From contig NC_088300.1 of the NCBI RefSeq assembly GCF_032854445.1, positions 72,888,984-72,952,983 on the forward strand: a stretch of 64,000 nucleotides of DNA. The letters run 5' to 3'. This stretch comes from Liolophura sinensis. Lineage: Eukaryota > Mollusca > Polyplacophora > Chitonida > Chitonidae. Position numbers and translations under genes: made by a program. The notes beneath the pieces were generated by a model that worked only from the letters and a program-made list of their open reading frames with translations, had not been told where the DNA came from and searched no databases. Below are positions 1-12,318 of this stretch, piece by piece. Every line of letters starts with the position of its first letter. Positions within the stretch are counted from its first letter, which is position 1.

Positions 1-826
1 ATAGGGGGAAATATGGTACAAAGGAGACTGACACATAGGGGATAATACTGGTGCAAGGAAAACCGACACATAGGAGAAAATACTGGACCAAGAGAGGCCG
101 ACATCTAGGAGAAAATTCTATTACAAAGGAGACGGACACATAGGGGATAATACTGGCACAAGGGAGGCCCACACATAGGAGAAAATACTGGAACAAGAGA
201 GGCCGACGTCTAGGAGAAAATGCTATTACAAAGGAGACCGACACACAAGGGGGTAATACTGGCACAAGGGAGGCCCACACATAGGAGAAAATACTGGAAC
301 AAGAGAGGCCGACGTCTAGGAGAAAATGCTATTACAAAGGAGACCGACACACAAGGGGGTAATACAGGTGCAAGGGAGGCCCACACATAGGAGAAAATAC
401 TGGAACAAGAGAGGCCGACGTCTAGGAGAAAATTCTATTACAAAGGAGACTGGTACAAAGGAGACCGACACACAGGGGATATACTGGCACAAGGAAGGCC
501 GACACACAGTGGGTAATACTGGTACAAGGAAGACAGACAAGGGTAATACTGGTTCAAGGGAGACAAATACTCAAGGGGAAATACTGGCACAAGAACACCA
601 ACATACAGGTGGTAATACTGGTACAGGTGATATCGACACCAATAGGGTAATACTGGTACACAGGAGACAAGCACACAAGGAGAAATACTGGCACAAGGAA
701 GACTGACACACAGGGGAAAATATTGGTACAATGGAGACCGTCACACAAGGGGAAATACCGGTACAAGAGAGACCGACACACAAGGGGTAATGCTGGCGCC
801 AGGGAGACCAACACACAGAATATTGT
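1..826. repeat. 35-bp minisatellite with ~105-bp higher-order unit
   Basis: About 23 units of roughly 35 bp on the pattern tacaaggagaccgacacac followed by agggg-aatactgg, with the array cut by the window start. Between about 50 and 450 the units form a three-unit block. The block-start motif (gg[tc][ag]caagg) recurs at about 50, 155, 261 and 367, spacings of 105-106 bp. Units inside the block differ more from each other than matching units in successive blocks. After about 450 the units become irregular. Because 105 is divisible by three, several frames stay open across the array on both strands. Those translations are low-complexity and I do not regard them as genes. Confidence 0.9.
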
Positions 827-1386
827 ATTTGTTTTATAGTAAGACCCATCTAATGCTAGAATGTGTTTTCCTTTGATTTTCTGAAGGGCCCACTTTTAAA
901 TAATGAAATGTAATACTGTATACGCGTCAATATATGCCTTCCATGAAGACATTCACTGAACATAACAGGATAGTACTGATGGGAAATTGATCACCAAAGC
1001 AGGTGAATTTGTTGAAATAAGCACTGCGGTCTTTTGTATCCAGACCTGCCTTATACTGTTTTGATTTTCACAGCATCTTCCTAATCGACGTCATGGAAAT
1101 GACGATGTCTAGTTTGAATATTGTGGTCTAAACCTCAATAAAACAAACAAACAAATAAATAAATAAAGACAGAAAAAATGCATAACCCGTCTTTCTCTAT
1201 ATAACAAGAGAAACAGCCAGTAAATTTTAATACTGCCACATACACAAAGTTGACATTCTAGAAATAATAATTTGAGCAAAGCAATAGCATCGTCACGATA
1301 CTATGGCCATGCTGCGATGTGCGCGCAAAATATCGCAACAAAAACGATAATTAATATCACTGCCATTCGTCTTTTATCGGACCAGT
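827..1386. other. No gene seen; short simple repeat
   Basis: AT-rich, no coding frame of note. A simple repeat of aaac then aaat units lies at about 1140-1167. Confidence 0.5.
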
Positions 1387-1536
1387 TTATCTAACACGCA
1401 GTAACGAGCGGGAAAATGAGGAAGCCTTGAGAAAAACAGCGCCGTATCCAAGGAACAGGAGTTGCCGAGTTTTCCAGGCAGATATTGCCTCTTGTTTTGT
1501 GCAACTGCCTAGAGCTGGGATCATTCTATTCCTCAC

Positions 1537-1578
1537 CAGGGCAATGGCGACGGCAACGAGCAGCATTTTTATAGACAT
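1537..1578 (-). CDS. Possible first exon encoding a signal peptide
   Basis: On the minus strand an ATG at 1578 opens a 63-residue frame to a stop at 1387. Its first 14 codons read MSIKMLLVAVAIAL, a good hydrophobic signal-peptide core with a Lys before it. Directly after codon 14 is CTG|GTGAGG, a near-consensus splice donor in phase 0. A signal-peptide exon with the rest of the gene further down is therefore one reading. The other is a single unspliced 63-residue secreted peptide, since the frame stays open to 1387. The segment is more GC-rich than its surroundings. An overlapping plus-strand frame is also open, so chance is a real possibility. No homology is recognised. Confidence 0.22.
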
Positions 1579-1627
1579 TGTCAACAAATATTGTATCAGT
1601 TTTTGTCACAGATATCTACTGACATGA

Positions 1628-4600
1628 ATTAATATGATATGACTTTCCTGTCACAGGATGGTATCCTTTTGGTCAGAAATCCAAAATGTCATATCATTAT
1701 CATATGCCATATGTCATCTGGAGAGAATTTTGTCGTTCTGTAGGCGACACACCGGCCTAGGGAGTCACGTGCTAAACCTAACTTATCAATTACTCATGAG
1801 AACGTCACTGAACACATTGTCATGTAAATTCCACATCAGAACAACGTACATACTCGTTTTATAGAAATTATAAATTATTCTACTCTACAATTGACATGTA
1901 TATTAAACCAGATATTATTTTCTGTTTAGCATGTGTGGTATATATATGATGAGGCTATCTGTCGGATGTGACATCATATGATGTGTCTGTCGGATGTGAC
2001 GCCCAGAATGACAGGACGACGTTTGAATGTCTATTGCCACCAATTTATTCTTTCAGGCTGCTAGATTTGTTTGGTAAAAAATTTCTTTGACAAAAAAAAT
2101 AAAAAAAAAAGCAGCGGGAGAAAACTGCCAGTCAGTTAAAAGAAACACGTTTCGTTAAACGAAGACACTGTTATTGTTTGTTGTGTTCTTTTTTTTGTCA
2201 GAATTTATCATCATTAATTTTAAACTGGAACTTGTCCGCAGGATCGTTTTTAGCACTGTCCCTTTGGGATGACCTGTTGACCGCAGGGAAATATGGTTGA
2301 TATGTGCGCAGTGAAGAATTTGGGTCAATAAATAAATGAAGGCTTTGCTCATCGTTTACTCTTGGAAGCCTATCCGTTTCAATAAATTTATCTGACGCAA
2401 CGTGTCCAGCTGACAATGGGTTCCCAGAAGCGTCTACTTATTCTTCTATTTACTTAATGGAAAGTAAATAATGAATTAATAAAAGAAAGTCATTGTTGTC
2501 TTACTCTTTATATACAAAGAGAAGCATTTCATTTGTGCTGAGTCCAAGGAGAGTGTTGGGATGAGATAATAGATATTCTGTAGGTGCAACTGCTGTAGGT
2601 GTTTCTCGTCAATTTATTATTCAAAGGTGCAAAAGAAGTGTGGGAGAAAAGTACACAGAAACCGGAATGATTTACTACATTTGGCAATTGGGATTGTTCA
2701 GATTTCCTTACATACTAAAGAAGTCTGTATTCAATGTCTAAAACACACTGGGCTGCACAGTGAGAACATGCATTATTCAACGTTAGAAAGTATATACAAC
2801 GCTAAATTCAGAATTGGTTCAAGCTTTTTTTAATACGTTAATTATGGTTAGCATGGAGCAGGAATATCGCTCTTCACATGCTGTTCCCAACGCAACTCCG
2901 TACGACAACGGACAACAACCCAAAAATAATGGTCAACGACACATAATGGGTGTGATTTTTGTTGTTTAGTATCGCCTTTATTTCCTGTCCTTCGTGTCGC
3001 TAAACTAGCAAAAAACTGATTACATTCATGTGGTTTTGCCTGTCACGTGGCGTAGGTAAACGTTTTAGTATGGTTGCGATGTGGGGTTGATAACGGATTG
3101 TTGTGGCTGAGTTGGTGCCTGTAATCTCCACGTGACAGTATGGAACAACCTGTAGCAGTTCTGCTTGTTGTTTTTGTCATATACGTGTATATGAGTTATA
3201 TGGTGAACAACTTGTTCGAGCTGTAATTGTGGTTATGGCAATAGGTCAATGGCCTTATGTAGCTGTAGTTGCCGTTACCACGCTCTGCAGGATAATCCCA
3301 TAAACATTTTAAAAGGTAGTAGCTGGAACATTAAGATATCCAATTGCTGGTCAAACCACGACGCACATGTATGATCTGCCACTGACAGAAAAATAATTGG
3401 ATGGTAAGTATGTCTCCAAGGCAGATAGCTGTGGTAATATGAATGTAGAGAAATGATAAATGAAACTTAATATGAGTCCTTATTAAATATTAGTAAAGGT
3501 CAACAGAGAGAATTTAACCGATGAGATTTCCAGCCATCAACACTGATAGGAAGGCGTCATAAATATGTTAGGTGCATATATCTCCAGGACATGCCTTAGT
3601 TGTTAGATATAAAACTTCCACCAAGAGGTAAACGAAATGCTGCTGCAATCTTGGGATTGAAAGGGCAATTTGTACATTCACTCATTATACTTGATGTCTT
3701 AGTGACAATAAGCGGTGGACGGCTCTGGTGAGATCGTCAATAACTTCCCAAATGTCGGAAGTTTATGCCAGGGACACTCACATTTCCTCCATTTTATATG
3801 AAATCTTCTTGAGTATTGTTCTTGACAACAACCAAATAAAGAAATAAACGAACTGAAACAAATGGTTGCTAATATATAGGTCAATGACTATTGTTTTCGT
3901 CATTTTACCCCATGGCCATGAACAGAAACTCAACAACAACAGCGACAACGCCCAACAAAAACGCAGTACATAAAATGTATCGTCTATTGACGTCATATAT
4001 TATTAGAAACCATTCCTGAAACGGGTGTTGGGAGACCTATTGAAACATCACACCGCTTACCTAAAAGTGAAATTGTCCGAATGCGAACATAATTAGTGGG
4101 AGTAGAGCGAGAAATGAAAAGAAAGAGAAAAACATGGCACAACTGTTGAAGGAAATCAGTGGTAACGCTAAGGTAACTTATTAAAAGAAAGTTATTTTGT
4201 GATTTATGATTGCCTCCAAAAAATGAGCCATACCAGCAGCTGTATATATCCTTGAATCCAAACCGTTGGAGAAGCAAAATGAAATATAATTATAGTTTAA
4301 CACATAAACTCATTCTGTGAGCTGAGGAAAGATTTAACGACGCGAGTACAAAAGTTTTCCACACGCTTACGTTATTCACGAGGGTTTACAAAACAGCAAT
4401 GCAGTTTTCGCTTTCTTCTCATTTGTTACGGTTGAAGATGTGCAACAGGTAATGTGTAATTCCAGAAGTGACTTGTCTCACAGCGATTGGCAGTATGCAA
4501 ACCCTTGCCTGTAGCATAGCCCTGCGTAAACCAGGAGTTAAATTAAAGGAAACCAACCATGCGTCTATTTGAATACTCAGATTACAATAAGCTTCGGATT

Positions 4601-4989
4601 ATGCAAGTCTACTGATATAATTTGTGCAGAACTGAAACAAATGCACCTTCATCACGTGGATATGTTCTTCGTAAGTCTTCTATTTACGAATTTTAGTAAG
4701 TGTTTTTTGCCGGCATCTCCGCATCAATTACATTGGTCAGTGTGTAAAAATCGTCAACATGTGGCACATTGTCTCTGCTAAGATGTTGGCCCGGAAGAAG
4801 TAAAGACGTTACCTTGTCAGCATCCATCGTGTAGAAGAGAACACATTAACTGTTGTCGCATGACCTGGTACTAGGGACACATTGTCCGTGCAACATTCTA
4901 GTTTAAACAAATGTGCACAAAAATGTTAGCATGGGCGATGGTTTTTTTTTTTTTGCCGACTTGTAAGATCCATTGAAGATGATTATCTC
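1628..4989. other. No gene seen; AT-rich intergenic or intronic DNA
   Basis: No frame here looks coding. An A-rich stretch lies at about 2089-2111 and a run of 13 T at 4942-4954. The short frames present are of the length expected by chance in AT-rich DNA. Confidence 0.5.
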
Positions 4990-5260
4990 GTCTTAACCGC
5001 TTTTGTGTAAACGCCTGCGCGCCGGTCGGAAACTCAAGCCCCGGGCTTTAAGTGTTGACTTGATCTCATACCGGAAAACCTCATCGATTCGAAAAGATGC
5101 GGGCGACCAGGACTTGTGTGGCGTGCTGGAATCCCTCTCGATGGCAGCTCCCCACCACCGAACTGTTCTATACACGATGCCTTTAAGTGAACCTTCTGAC
5201 ATTTTCCTGTGGCTTGTTTCTCTGACATCGACACAGCTGGCAAATCCGATAACCAAGTTA
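4990..5260. other. GC-rich segment with coding potential, strand unresolved
   Basis: A GC- and CpG-richer block in AT-rich surroundings. Frames are open across it on both strands: one on plus (5003-5356) and two overlapping ones on minus (4993-5256 and 5034-5390). On minus, gatttgccag ends at about 5238 and could serve as an acceptor. The minus frame from the ATG near 5226 (MSEKQATGKCQKV...) runs 64 residues to a stop at 5034. I cannot choose between frames and recognise none of the products. It could be an exon, a CpG-rich promoter, or chance. Confidence 0.22.
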
Positions 5261-5390
5261 ATTTATACAACTTCCTGCAGCAGTTTTCAGTTTCAGAGGT
5301 ACATTTATATAGATAGGCTAATGACAAGAGACAAATACACCGAGACAAGAATATAATAAAAAGAAATGGATAGAAATAAATCAAACGCAC

Positions 5391-6748
5391 AAGTCTGTAT
5401 AATGATGCTTAACTAACTTTACAAGCTTCCAAAACAAAACTCACAACCCAAAATCGATGAATTTTGCTCAACTCTCAGTCAGTTTGGTTTAAAGTGTCGG
5501 TTGGGCCTTTATTGCCCTAAATACAATTTAACGTAACGAAGGCGACATATAATCATTGTCAGCAGAAAGAGACAAATCTGTTAACTGTTACTGCATCAAT
5601 TTTTGGCACTTCTACGTGTGTATGGTTTGACGTGTTTACGGGCATTGTAGTTAAAACCACAAGACAGAGGTGAAATACTTATTACAAGAAAAATTGAAAA
5701 AGTAAGAAAAAAAGAGAATGTCACATGTTTCAATTTGTTATAACTAATTTTTTTGGGATTGGTGTTTTACGCCGTACTCAAGAATATTGTTATAACTAAT
5801 TGTTCACTGTTTGATTTACCCTCACAAGAAGTGGGCTAGGTATTCATTAGCTCTGAATCAGCTCTGAAATTGTCAGTCTAGTGATAACAACCTGCCGTCA
5901 CGAGACAGGCAAAAACTCAAACACCATTTCGTTCTTTATTACAGAAATATACGGCAAGAAAGAAGGTAGCTAAAATAATTCAACAGCTCATCTCGATAAT
6001 AACTTTATATGTGTTCGTTGGTTTTTTAGTCTGTAGCAATGAAGTGAACAACATTCACATATATGAATAAGCCGTGTAGTAGGATATGTTGCTTACGACA
6101 AAGGATAAAGAACAATATCCCCTTCATTGTGTTCTTGTGTTACCGAATATCTTACACACATTTCCTTTGTGATTTAATGCTAAAACAGTCGATATCGTCG
6201 CACTTCCATAGAAGACACTACTAAGCCTGTACACCTTTCTGGCACATTATGAAAAACTTACTGACTGGGCGCAAAGTACTGAAATTCACGATTTGGGGAG
6301 AAATACATTTCTATATGAACAGACCTGAAAAACAGTATAATAAAGAAATATATCATTATTTGGTCTTCTAAGTTGGAGTTTGCAAAAAATAGCGTTTTTC
6401 TTTCTTTACCTATACAATAACTAAATGCACAGAATTAACTGATATTTATATACTACCTCTGAATTAGTGTTAATGTAAAGGCATACAGAATCGAGGCTAA
6501 TCGGCTGATAGTGGGCATGGGGTTTCATGGAATAAATCCTTCAGCTTAGGTCAAGCTTGCGCAAATCTGTCATACCTAAAATTCAGCCTAGGGTGGGCAT
6601 AGCCTAGACCAAACCAGCCAGTCAGAAACGAACCGGTGTCCCTTTAACTTTACATTTTTCGCATTTTTGCTTTGTGAGAATGTTGCTTTATTCAGGTATA
6701 CATGCATATCTATAAGGGAACATATTTTTCGTAAGACCAGTGATGAAG
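5391..6748. other. No gene seen
   Basis: AT-rich, apart from a SINE tail fragment near 5.76 kb. Nothing else is supportable. Confidence 0.5.
5757..5789 (-). mobile_element. SINE family 1, 3' fragment
   Basis: Contains attggtgttttacgccgtac and the following caagaatatt, identical to the 3' end of the full SINE at 26.24 kb in the same orientation. Only about 33 bp remain. Confidence 0.7.
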
Positions 6749-6980
6749 TTAAATGGGTTTTTGAAATAATAAGCTTTGGTATGGCAGACCGGGTATGAAG
6801 ACCGACATATCACGGTTAATGCCATATTCGTCCGCACCATAGCTCGAGTCGGCTGTTGCCTCTTGCGAGTATTTTGAACCACCCATTTGATTACCTTGCT
6901 CATTAGAGAGCTCAGGCCTAACGCAATGGCAGCTGCCACAAGTGTGCAAGGCAGACAATCTGATAGCTTTAATATCTGGC
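6749..6980 (-). CDS. Weak exon candidate with a hydrophilic tail
   Basis: A GC-richer block. On minus, a frame after a possible acceptor (atatcacag at 6981) reads to a stop at 6749 and includes SNEQGNQMGGSKYSQEATAD, a polar stretch resembling the cytoplasmic tail of a membrane protein. A second minus frame, which stays open beyond this block to a stop at 6688, reads LVAAAIALGLSSLMS, which is membrane-like and ends near AAG|GTAATC. The acceptor lacks a pyrimidine tract. No family is recognised, and the two frames compete. Confidence 0.15.
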
Positions 6981-7128
6981 CTGTGATATTTGCTTGTTTG
7001 GTATTGCAATAAATGTATTTGTGTCATGCACGAATATTTTTCATTCTGGGATAGTTGTTGCTACTGTTTTCTTTTCTGTTAACAGGGGTGAGCTAGGTTC
7101 AGTGACAAGATGCACGACTTCAACCACA

Positions 7129-7362
7129 AGGAGTGGTCTGAATCCTGACCTTTTAAGATGGATCCTAGATTTTCTCGCTCTCACTGTTTCTCAGGACTTG
7201 GTGTCAATGAGAGGTCGACGGCGCTCAAGTGGCCTTTTGTACAGTGTTACAACGATACGTTCAGCTGTCTTCCACCAAGTTCACATCAGGATGACACAAA
7301 AGGGGGGTTCGATTGCTGATGACACGCCCGTTAGTTTCATCTGGCAATCAAACAATGAATAA
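7129..7362 (+). pseudogene. Degenerate LINE reverse transcriptase fragment
   Basis: The plus-strand frame contains, in order, LNPDLLRWILDFL (7138-7176), SSGLLYSV (from about 7225) and IADDTPVSFIWQSNNE (to 7359). These match the order of conserved blocks in non-LTR retrotransposon reverse transcriptases: the segment ending in WI-DFL, the LLYS block, and the catalytic [FY]-x-DD box with its downstream strand. In this copy the aromatic residue of the catalytic box is Ile, the spacing between blocks is too short, and the stop follows immediately, so it cannot encode an active enzyme. Jockey/CR1-like elements fit best from memory; the clade is not certain. Upstream and downstream parts of the element are not recognisable. 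Confidence 0.55.
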
Positions 7363-7380
7363 ATATATGAAAGTTGGATG

Positions 7381-7449
7381 TTTTTCAAAGTCTCAACATC
7401 AAGTGACTTGAGTATTACGACAGTCGATTAATGTTGAGACTTTCAAAAA
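7381..7449. repeat. Inverted repeat able to form a 19-bp hairpin
   Basis: Left arm TTTTTCAAAGTCTCAACAT (7381-7399) pairs with ATGTTGAGACTTTCAAAAA (7431-7449) with one mismatch and a 31-nt loop. It lies directly downstream of the LINE fragment. It could be a small foldback element or a chance stem. Confidence 0.6.
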
Positions 7450-9484
7450 AGTCAAAGCAGAATAAACGACTCTCGTATTCGCGCTTAAATCGAAGTGAAT
7501 CAGTCGTAGAAACCGTTGCTGAATGTCAAGCATTTGAGAAGTGAAAAGACTTAGCAAAGAGAGGGTATTCTGCTTTTGGTGGGAAACGACAATGAAAAAT
7601 GGTGGGACAGATGCTTAATTTATTTAAGTGTTGTTGCAGGCAATTTCACTTACATATACCGTCCAGTTTTATGGGTGGGGGAAACCAGAGCACACAGAAT
7701 AAACCACTGCCCTTTGGCAATTTATTGGCGAAGGTTTCCTCGTATAAATTACGCCATACTGGTGGAAGACAAACGGTCAGGAGCAAATCCCATGTAACAC
7801 CACGCAAGAACGAGGCGTGCATCGCTGCTTTCCACTAAACTGCCCCAAGAACTATGCAAGCAGGGGAATTTGTGATTCCTTCTGACATGTAGTCCATCGT
7901 GATCTCAATCTTTTGTTGGTATTAGCTCTGTTTTGTGATAGTGTTTATTACTACATATGTTCCTATCTTATGGACACGCAGAAAATCACACCAGTATGGT
8001 TGGTGTGTTAAATTCGTCACCGGTAATGCAGATGTATTTCCCTAATGTCAGAGATGAAAATATCAATAATGACATTGCTGTTGCTGATTGCTGTTTTTTC
8101 TCTCTCTACATGATACCTATTTTCTGTTTCATGAAGTCATCACACTGAGGCGATATTATTGCAGACTCGCTTGTGTGCCTGAGCACACACCATTCTCCAT
8201 GGGATGCAGTGGTTCGTTGAATTCCGGAGCCCGTCAGAACATGTCTGTCTCCCGCTATTCATAGGATTGCTATCAAATGTATATATTCTATGTAATTACA
8301 AAAATAGATAATAATCTTGATTAACGCGTTGTACCGATACACTTGGCTTTTAGATACCATTTAAAGTCAAATTTTCGAAATTAAAGACCGCCACTGAAAT
8401 GTTTTACGCGAACTTCATTAAATTCATTCTTTAAGTAGTCTTAATCTTCATTAATGACGACTCTTGAGCTTGACTGATGAGATAGGTTTTGCGATTAACC
8501 AACACTAGACTTGGATATCTTTAGGCAAAACGCACCGAAATGTGTAACAGAGATCAATATATAGAAAGATGCGTCAAACAGCGATTACCAAACCCACGAC
8601 GAAATGTGGTCAGATAATATACATCTATGTCCATTACGCCTTTCTTTTATGAAAACTTTAAACTTGCAGACTCATATGTATTATGTGATTAGTACTTTAT
8701 GACATTCTCGGGAAAACCAAATACTTGTGAAACCATATCTGGAAACACACACCTCTCATCTTTGTCTTTCAAAGTTAAAATGTGCACGATGTGTTCAAAA
8801 TCTACATAAAATAAAACATGGCGCCAAAATCATTTAGTTGGACATTACCCAGTCTATTCGCAGAGGTGCATTGTTTTTTCTTCTTTAGGTGAGACAAAAA
8901 GTCATAAACAACACTCTGCTGATAGGTCAGTCGGTCAGTCTGTGCATCGGTCGGTTGGTCAGATTATTGACATCTTTAAATATGAGCCGTTTACTCATAG
9001 AGTAAACAAGAAGCCTGGGCGTAAGACGACATCGATTGTTTCCGGAACACAACAGCTATTGTGAATTGGCTACAAATGAGACTCACGATAGATTGGGACC
9101 AGAATCGCAGTGGTGGGGGTGCTCTTTTATCAACTGCACTCTGCAGAAATACCGATAATTTGGGGTTCGACAATATCACTGCATCGTTGGGCGTTACATC
9201 ATCTCATGTCAAGAATGTAACCAGAGTATCGGAATACTTACCACGTAAGTTTAAATTTAATTATGCATTGTTCTCCAATGATACCCGATATTTTAATTTA
9301 TACAGGCAAGTAGATAGCACACGGATTATCATAGACAAAGAAGACTTCCCAGCTGGGACTTAATCGTTTCTAGCGGGACTAGATACAAATTGTTAAAATG
9401 AAACACCTGACTATGCGAATTAATATGGTTGTGGTGTTCCGCCTCTTTGTGCACATCTGTCAATCATCGCATAAATACCCCTTG
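7450..9484. other. No gene seen
   Basis: The longest frame (9061-9363, plus) starts at GTG rather than ATG, has no recognisable domain and is not called. A GGTCAGTC-like simple patch lies at about 8925-8965. Confidence 0.45.
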
Positions 9485-9957
9485 TAGTAGATCTACTGCC
9501 AATGCCTTTAACATGACAATCATCCGGGAAGTACTACCTGAAGTACACCTACTGTCAATGCCGTTAATATGGCAATCATCCTGTAAGTACTGCCTGAAGT
9601 ACACCTACTGTCAATGCCGTTAATGTAGCAATCATCCTGTAAGTACTCCCTGAAGTACACCTACTGTCAATGCCGTTAATGTAGCAATCATCCTGTAAGT
9701 ACTCCCTGAAGTACATCTACTGTTAATGCCGTTAATGTAGCAATCATCCTGTAAGTACTCCCTGAAGTACATCTACTGTCAATGCCGTTAATGTAGCAAT
9801 CATCCTGTAAGTACTCCCTGAAGTACATCTACTGCCAATGCCGTTAATGTAGCAATCATCCTGTAAGTACTCCCTGAAGTACACCTACTGTCAATGCCGT
9901 TAATGTAGTAATCATCCTGTAAGTACTGCTTGAAGTACACCTACCGTCAATGCCGTT
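9485..9957. repeat. 56-bp tandem repeat, about 8.4 copies
   Basis: Unit acctactgtcaatgccgtta continuing atgtagcaatcatcctgtaagtactccctgaagtac. Units start at about 9489, 9545, 9601, 9657, 9713, 9769, 9825, 9881 and 9937. Each unit contains gtact-ccctga-agtac, a short inverted repeat. First and last copies are the most diverged, as expected for an array growing by unequal exchange. Confidence 0.92.
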
Positions 9958-12318
9958 GTTTATGTTCGTGCCAATGCTGACAGTATTGTAGCCACGCACG
10001 CTTTTTCAGAAGATATGGTAGGACATTCTTTCCACCATCTGCAGCGTTGCCTCTGTTTTAACAGTGTTACAGCTAGCATACGAGTCTCATTAGCCTCTAT
10101 TAGTAATACTACAATGTTAGTATTATTGGGCACCAAACTCGATGGCATCAAGTTTTCCTGTAATAATAGGTACCCCTCACGTCATAAATGTACCTGCTAC
10201 AAGACTCTTCAGTCGTTACCTGTTGCAATGTAAAGGCGGTTTTCTAATTTGTCTCGGTTAGTTCTGAAGAAGATCCTAAAATAATGAGAGTATTGCAATC
10301 AGCGACCTAAATGACACTCTAGAGGGTTGCGTTGTCAGGTGCAGATGATAATACTAGGGAAAGAAAAGCACGTGTCCATGTGCTAGGTCGGCTAATTGGC
10401 TGGCGTTATACATTATTAATGTATTAAACTCCATGTCCGTTGCTCATGAATAGCTGAGAGCCAGGATACGTTTTTCTCAGTGGTTTGTCTTGAGAGGCGC
10501 TGGGTTCGGATTCGGGTCTTCCTCTTTTCGCCCGGCAGTTGGCTTTACGCAGCTACAACGTATTCTATTAAGTATTCATTCCATTCGTTGGGAAGCTGAT
10601 TAACGCGGGGTTTGGTGTGCCCTTGTCGTGTTTCCTTGACCCTCAGGATAGACTCATTAGGGCGGGGGTGTGGAGCTCAAATCACAATTAACTAACATCT
10701 TGCAGGCTGCGATACCAGGTTGTGCGTGTATCCAAACGGCATGGACAAAATCTTCAATGTCACAGTCACTTTGCCCTGACGTTTGTGTAAAGCTCTTCAT
10801 TTGGAAAACTCTCTCATGCAAACTACGTTCAACAAGCCTATAAATAATAACGAACAATGGTTACCTTCCCTTGTCTCTCTCTTTGCCTGTCGTGTTAGAA
10901 TAGCAGGGGGCCCTTTTATTTCCTCATTTAACAAAGCACACGTAGGATTACGTATACCTAATTCCCATGGCAACACAATGCAAGTTTACGTTTGTCTTAG
11001 GAAATGGTATCCTGTCCTACAGCTTTGGACACTTAAGAAGCTCTCTGTTTTATACTATGACTTGCGAAGCTTTTGGAAACCATTTTGTCACAAGGCAACG
11101 TAAACTTCAATCGCCAACTTAGTGTTTGTGATTTTTATAGACCACCATTGTGTGAATATGAAGTTTGTTAAACACATAATGTACGGCGTAAAACACCAAT
11201 GAAATAAATAAATACATAACGTCGTTTGCAAGGCATTAATACTGATGTCTAATGATAATTCAGATCATGTATGCTGTTGAAGGCAGAAAATATAACTGTC
11301 GACTGATATATGTACAAAATCTTTTAATTTCCAGACAGATTGGTTCAAGCATATTTTTCATGGTAAAACGTGTATGATAGTCCAGTTTCACTGGCCAGGC
11401 CTCCATGGTCCTGTAACATAAGGGTGTGGACCGAGCATCGAATGTACTGATGAGACTTTATGTTTTCAGCCTCATTTATGTGGGACGATTAGAGACATAT
11501 TTAACTATTCAAACTTGGAATGATATTCTTAGCTTGTCCTGCGAGTAAATATTTAATACTGTAACAAATTGATAAAATTTTCTAAAAGAACAAGTAGATA
11601 AAGAAGCATCTAGACTCTTTGGCTAGCTTTAGCACATCGTTTCAAAGCTGTATTTTGTTGTCTAATGTATACAGTGTTCTCCGTCGTTCTGTTCGTAAAT
11701 GCAATAGAGAACAATGTTTCGTCCGAAGTTAAGATTTAAGGTTGTTTTTCTTTTTAACTTTCTATTAAAATGCACACTGTGGGGCTGGTAGGAAAGAGGC
11801 CTTTTTATTTTGCTTTATATTACTTACGTCTGCAAAATCATTAACCTGTATATACGTTTGAAGTCAAATATGCTGTAACAAGAGACAGATAGGCAATAAC
11901 ACTGTGCTCCAAAGTCCTTCATTTATTCATTTACAGTTAAAAATAAATCGATTTTTAGAATCAAGTGAGAACGTAACTTAATACAACAATGATCCCACAA
12001 CACAGAAATGTCAAAAAGCAATGTATGGTAAGAACATTTCTACACACCATGATCATAAAACAAAATTAACAACAAAACAAACTTAAATCGTCCGACATAT
12101 TTCTCAACAAATTTTAATCAGGATAGGGCTTAGGTTTCATACGTCTATAACTATGTAGCTGGATTGTTCAAAAATATATTCATAGCCTCTGCATGAAACT
12201 ATCAAATGAAACAATACATACGAGATAGGAGCAATGTTCTATCAACTGGTTATTACAAATGGGCTTGCCCAGGGTGCCCTGTAATATCTATAAACTGCTA
12301 CAAAAGCTGCAGGTCATT
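9958..12318. other. No gene seen
   Basis: No supportable coding frame. A TTTATT at 11926-11931 could be the minus-strand polyadenylation signal of the ORF at 12.3-12.8 kb. Confidence 0.45.
11181..11216 (+). mobile_element. SINE family 1, 3' fragment
   Basis: Reads gtacggcgtaaaacaccaat followed by a short AAAT-type tail, the 3' terminus of the family seen complete at 38.5 kb. Confidence 0.65.

Noticed and set aside
326-814. Long frames on both strands rich in Tyr, Cys, Pro and Leu (minus) or Lys, Thr, Gly (plus)
   Set aside because: They are readings of the 35-bp minisatellite, kept open by the 105-bp period. There is no start context or domain.
9061-9363. 100-codon plus frame with a donor-like CAC|GTAAGT
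   Set aside because: The frame begins at GTG, composition is unremarkable, and the same bases also give a donor-like site on the other strand.
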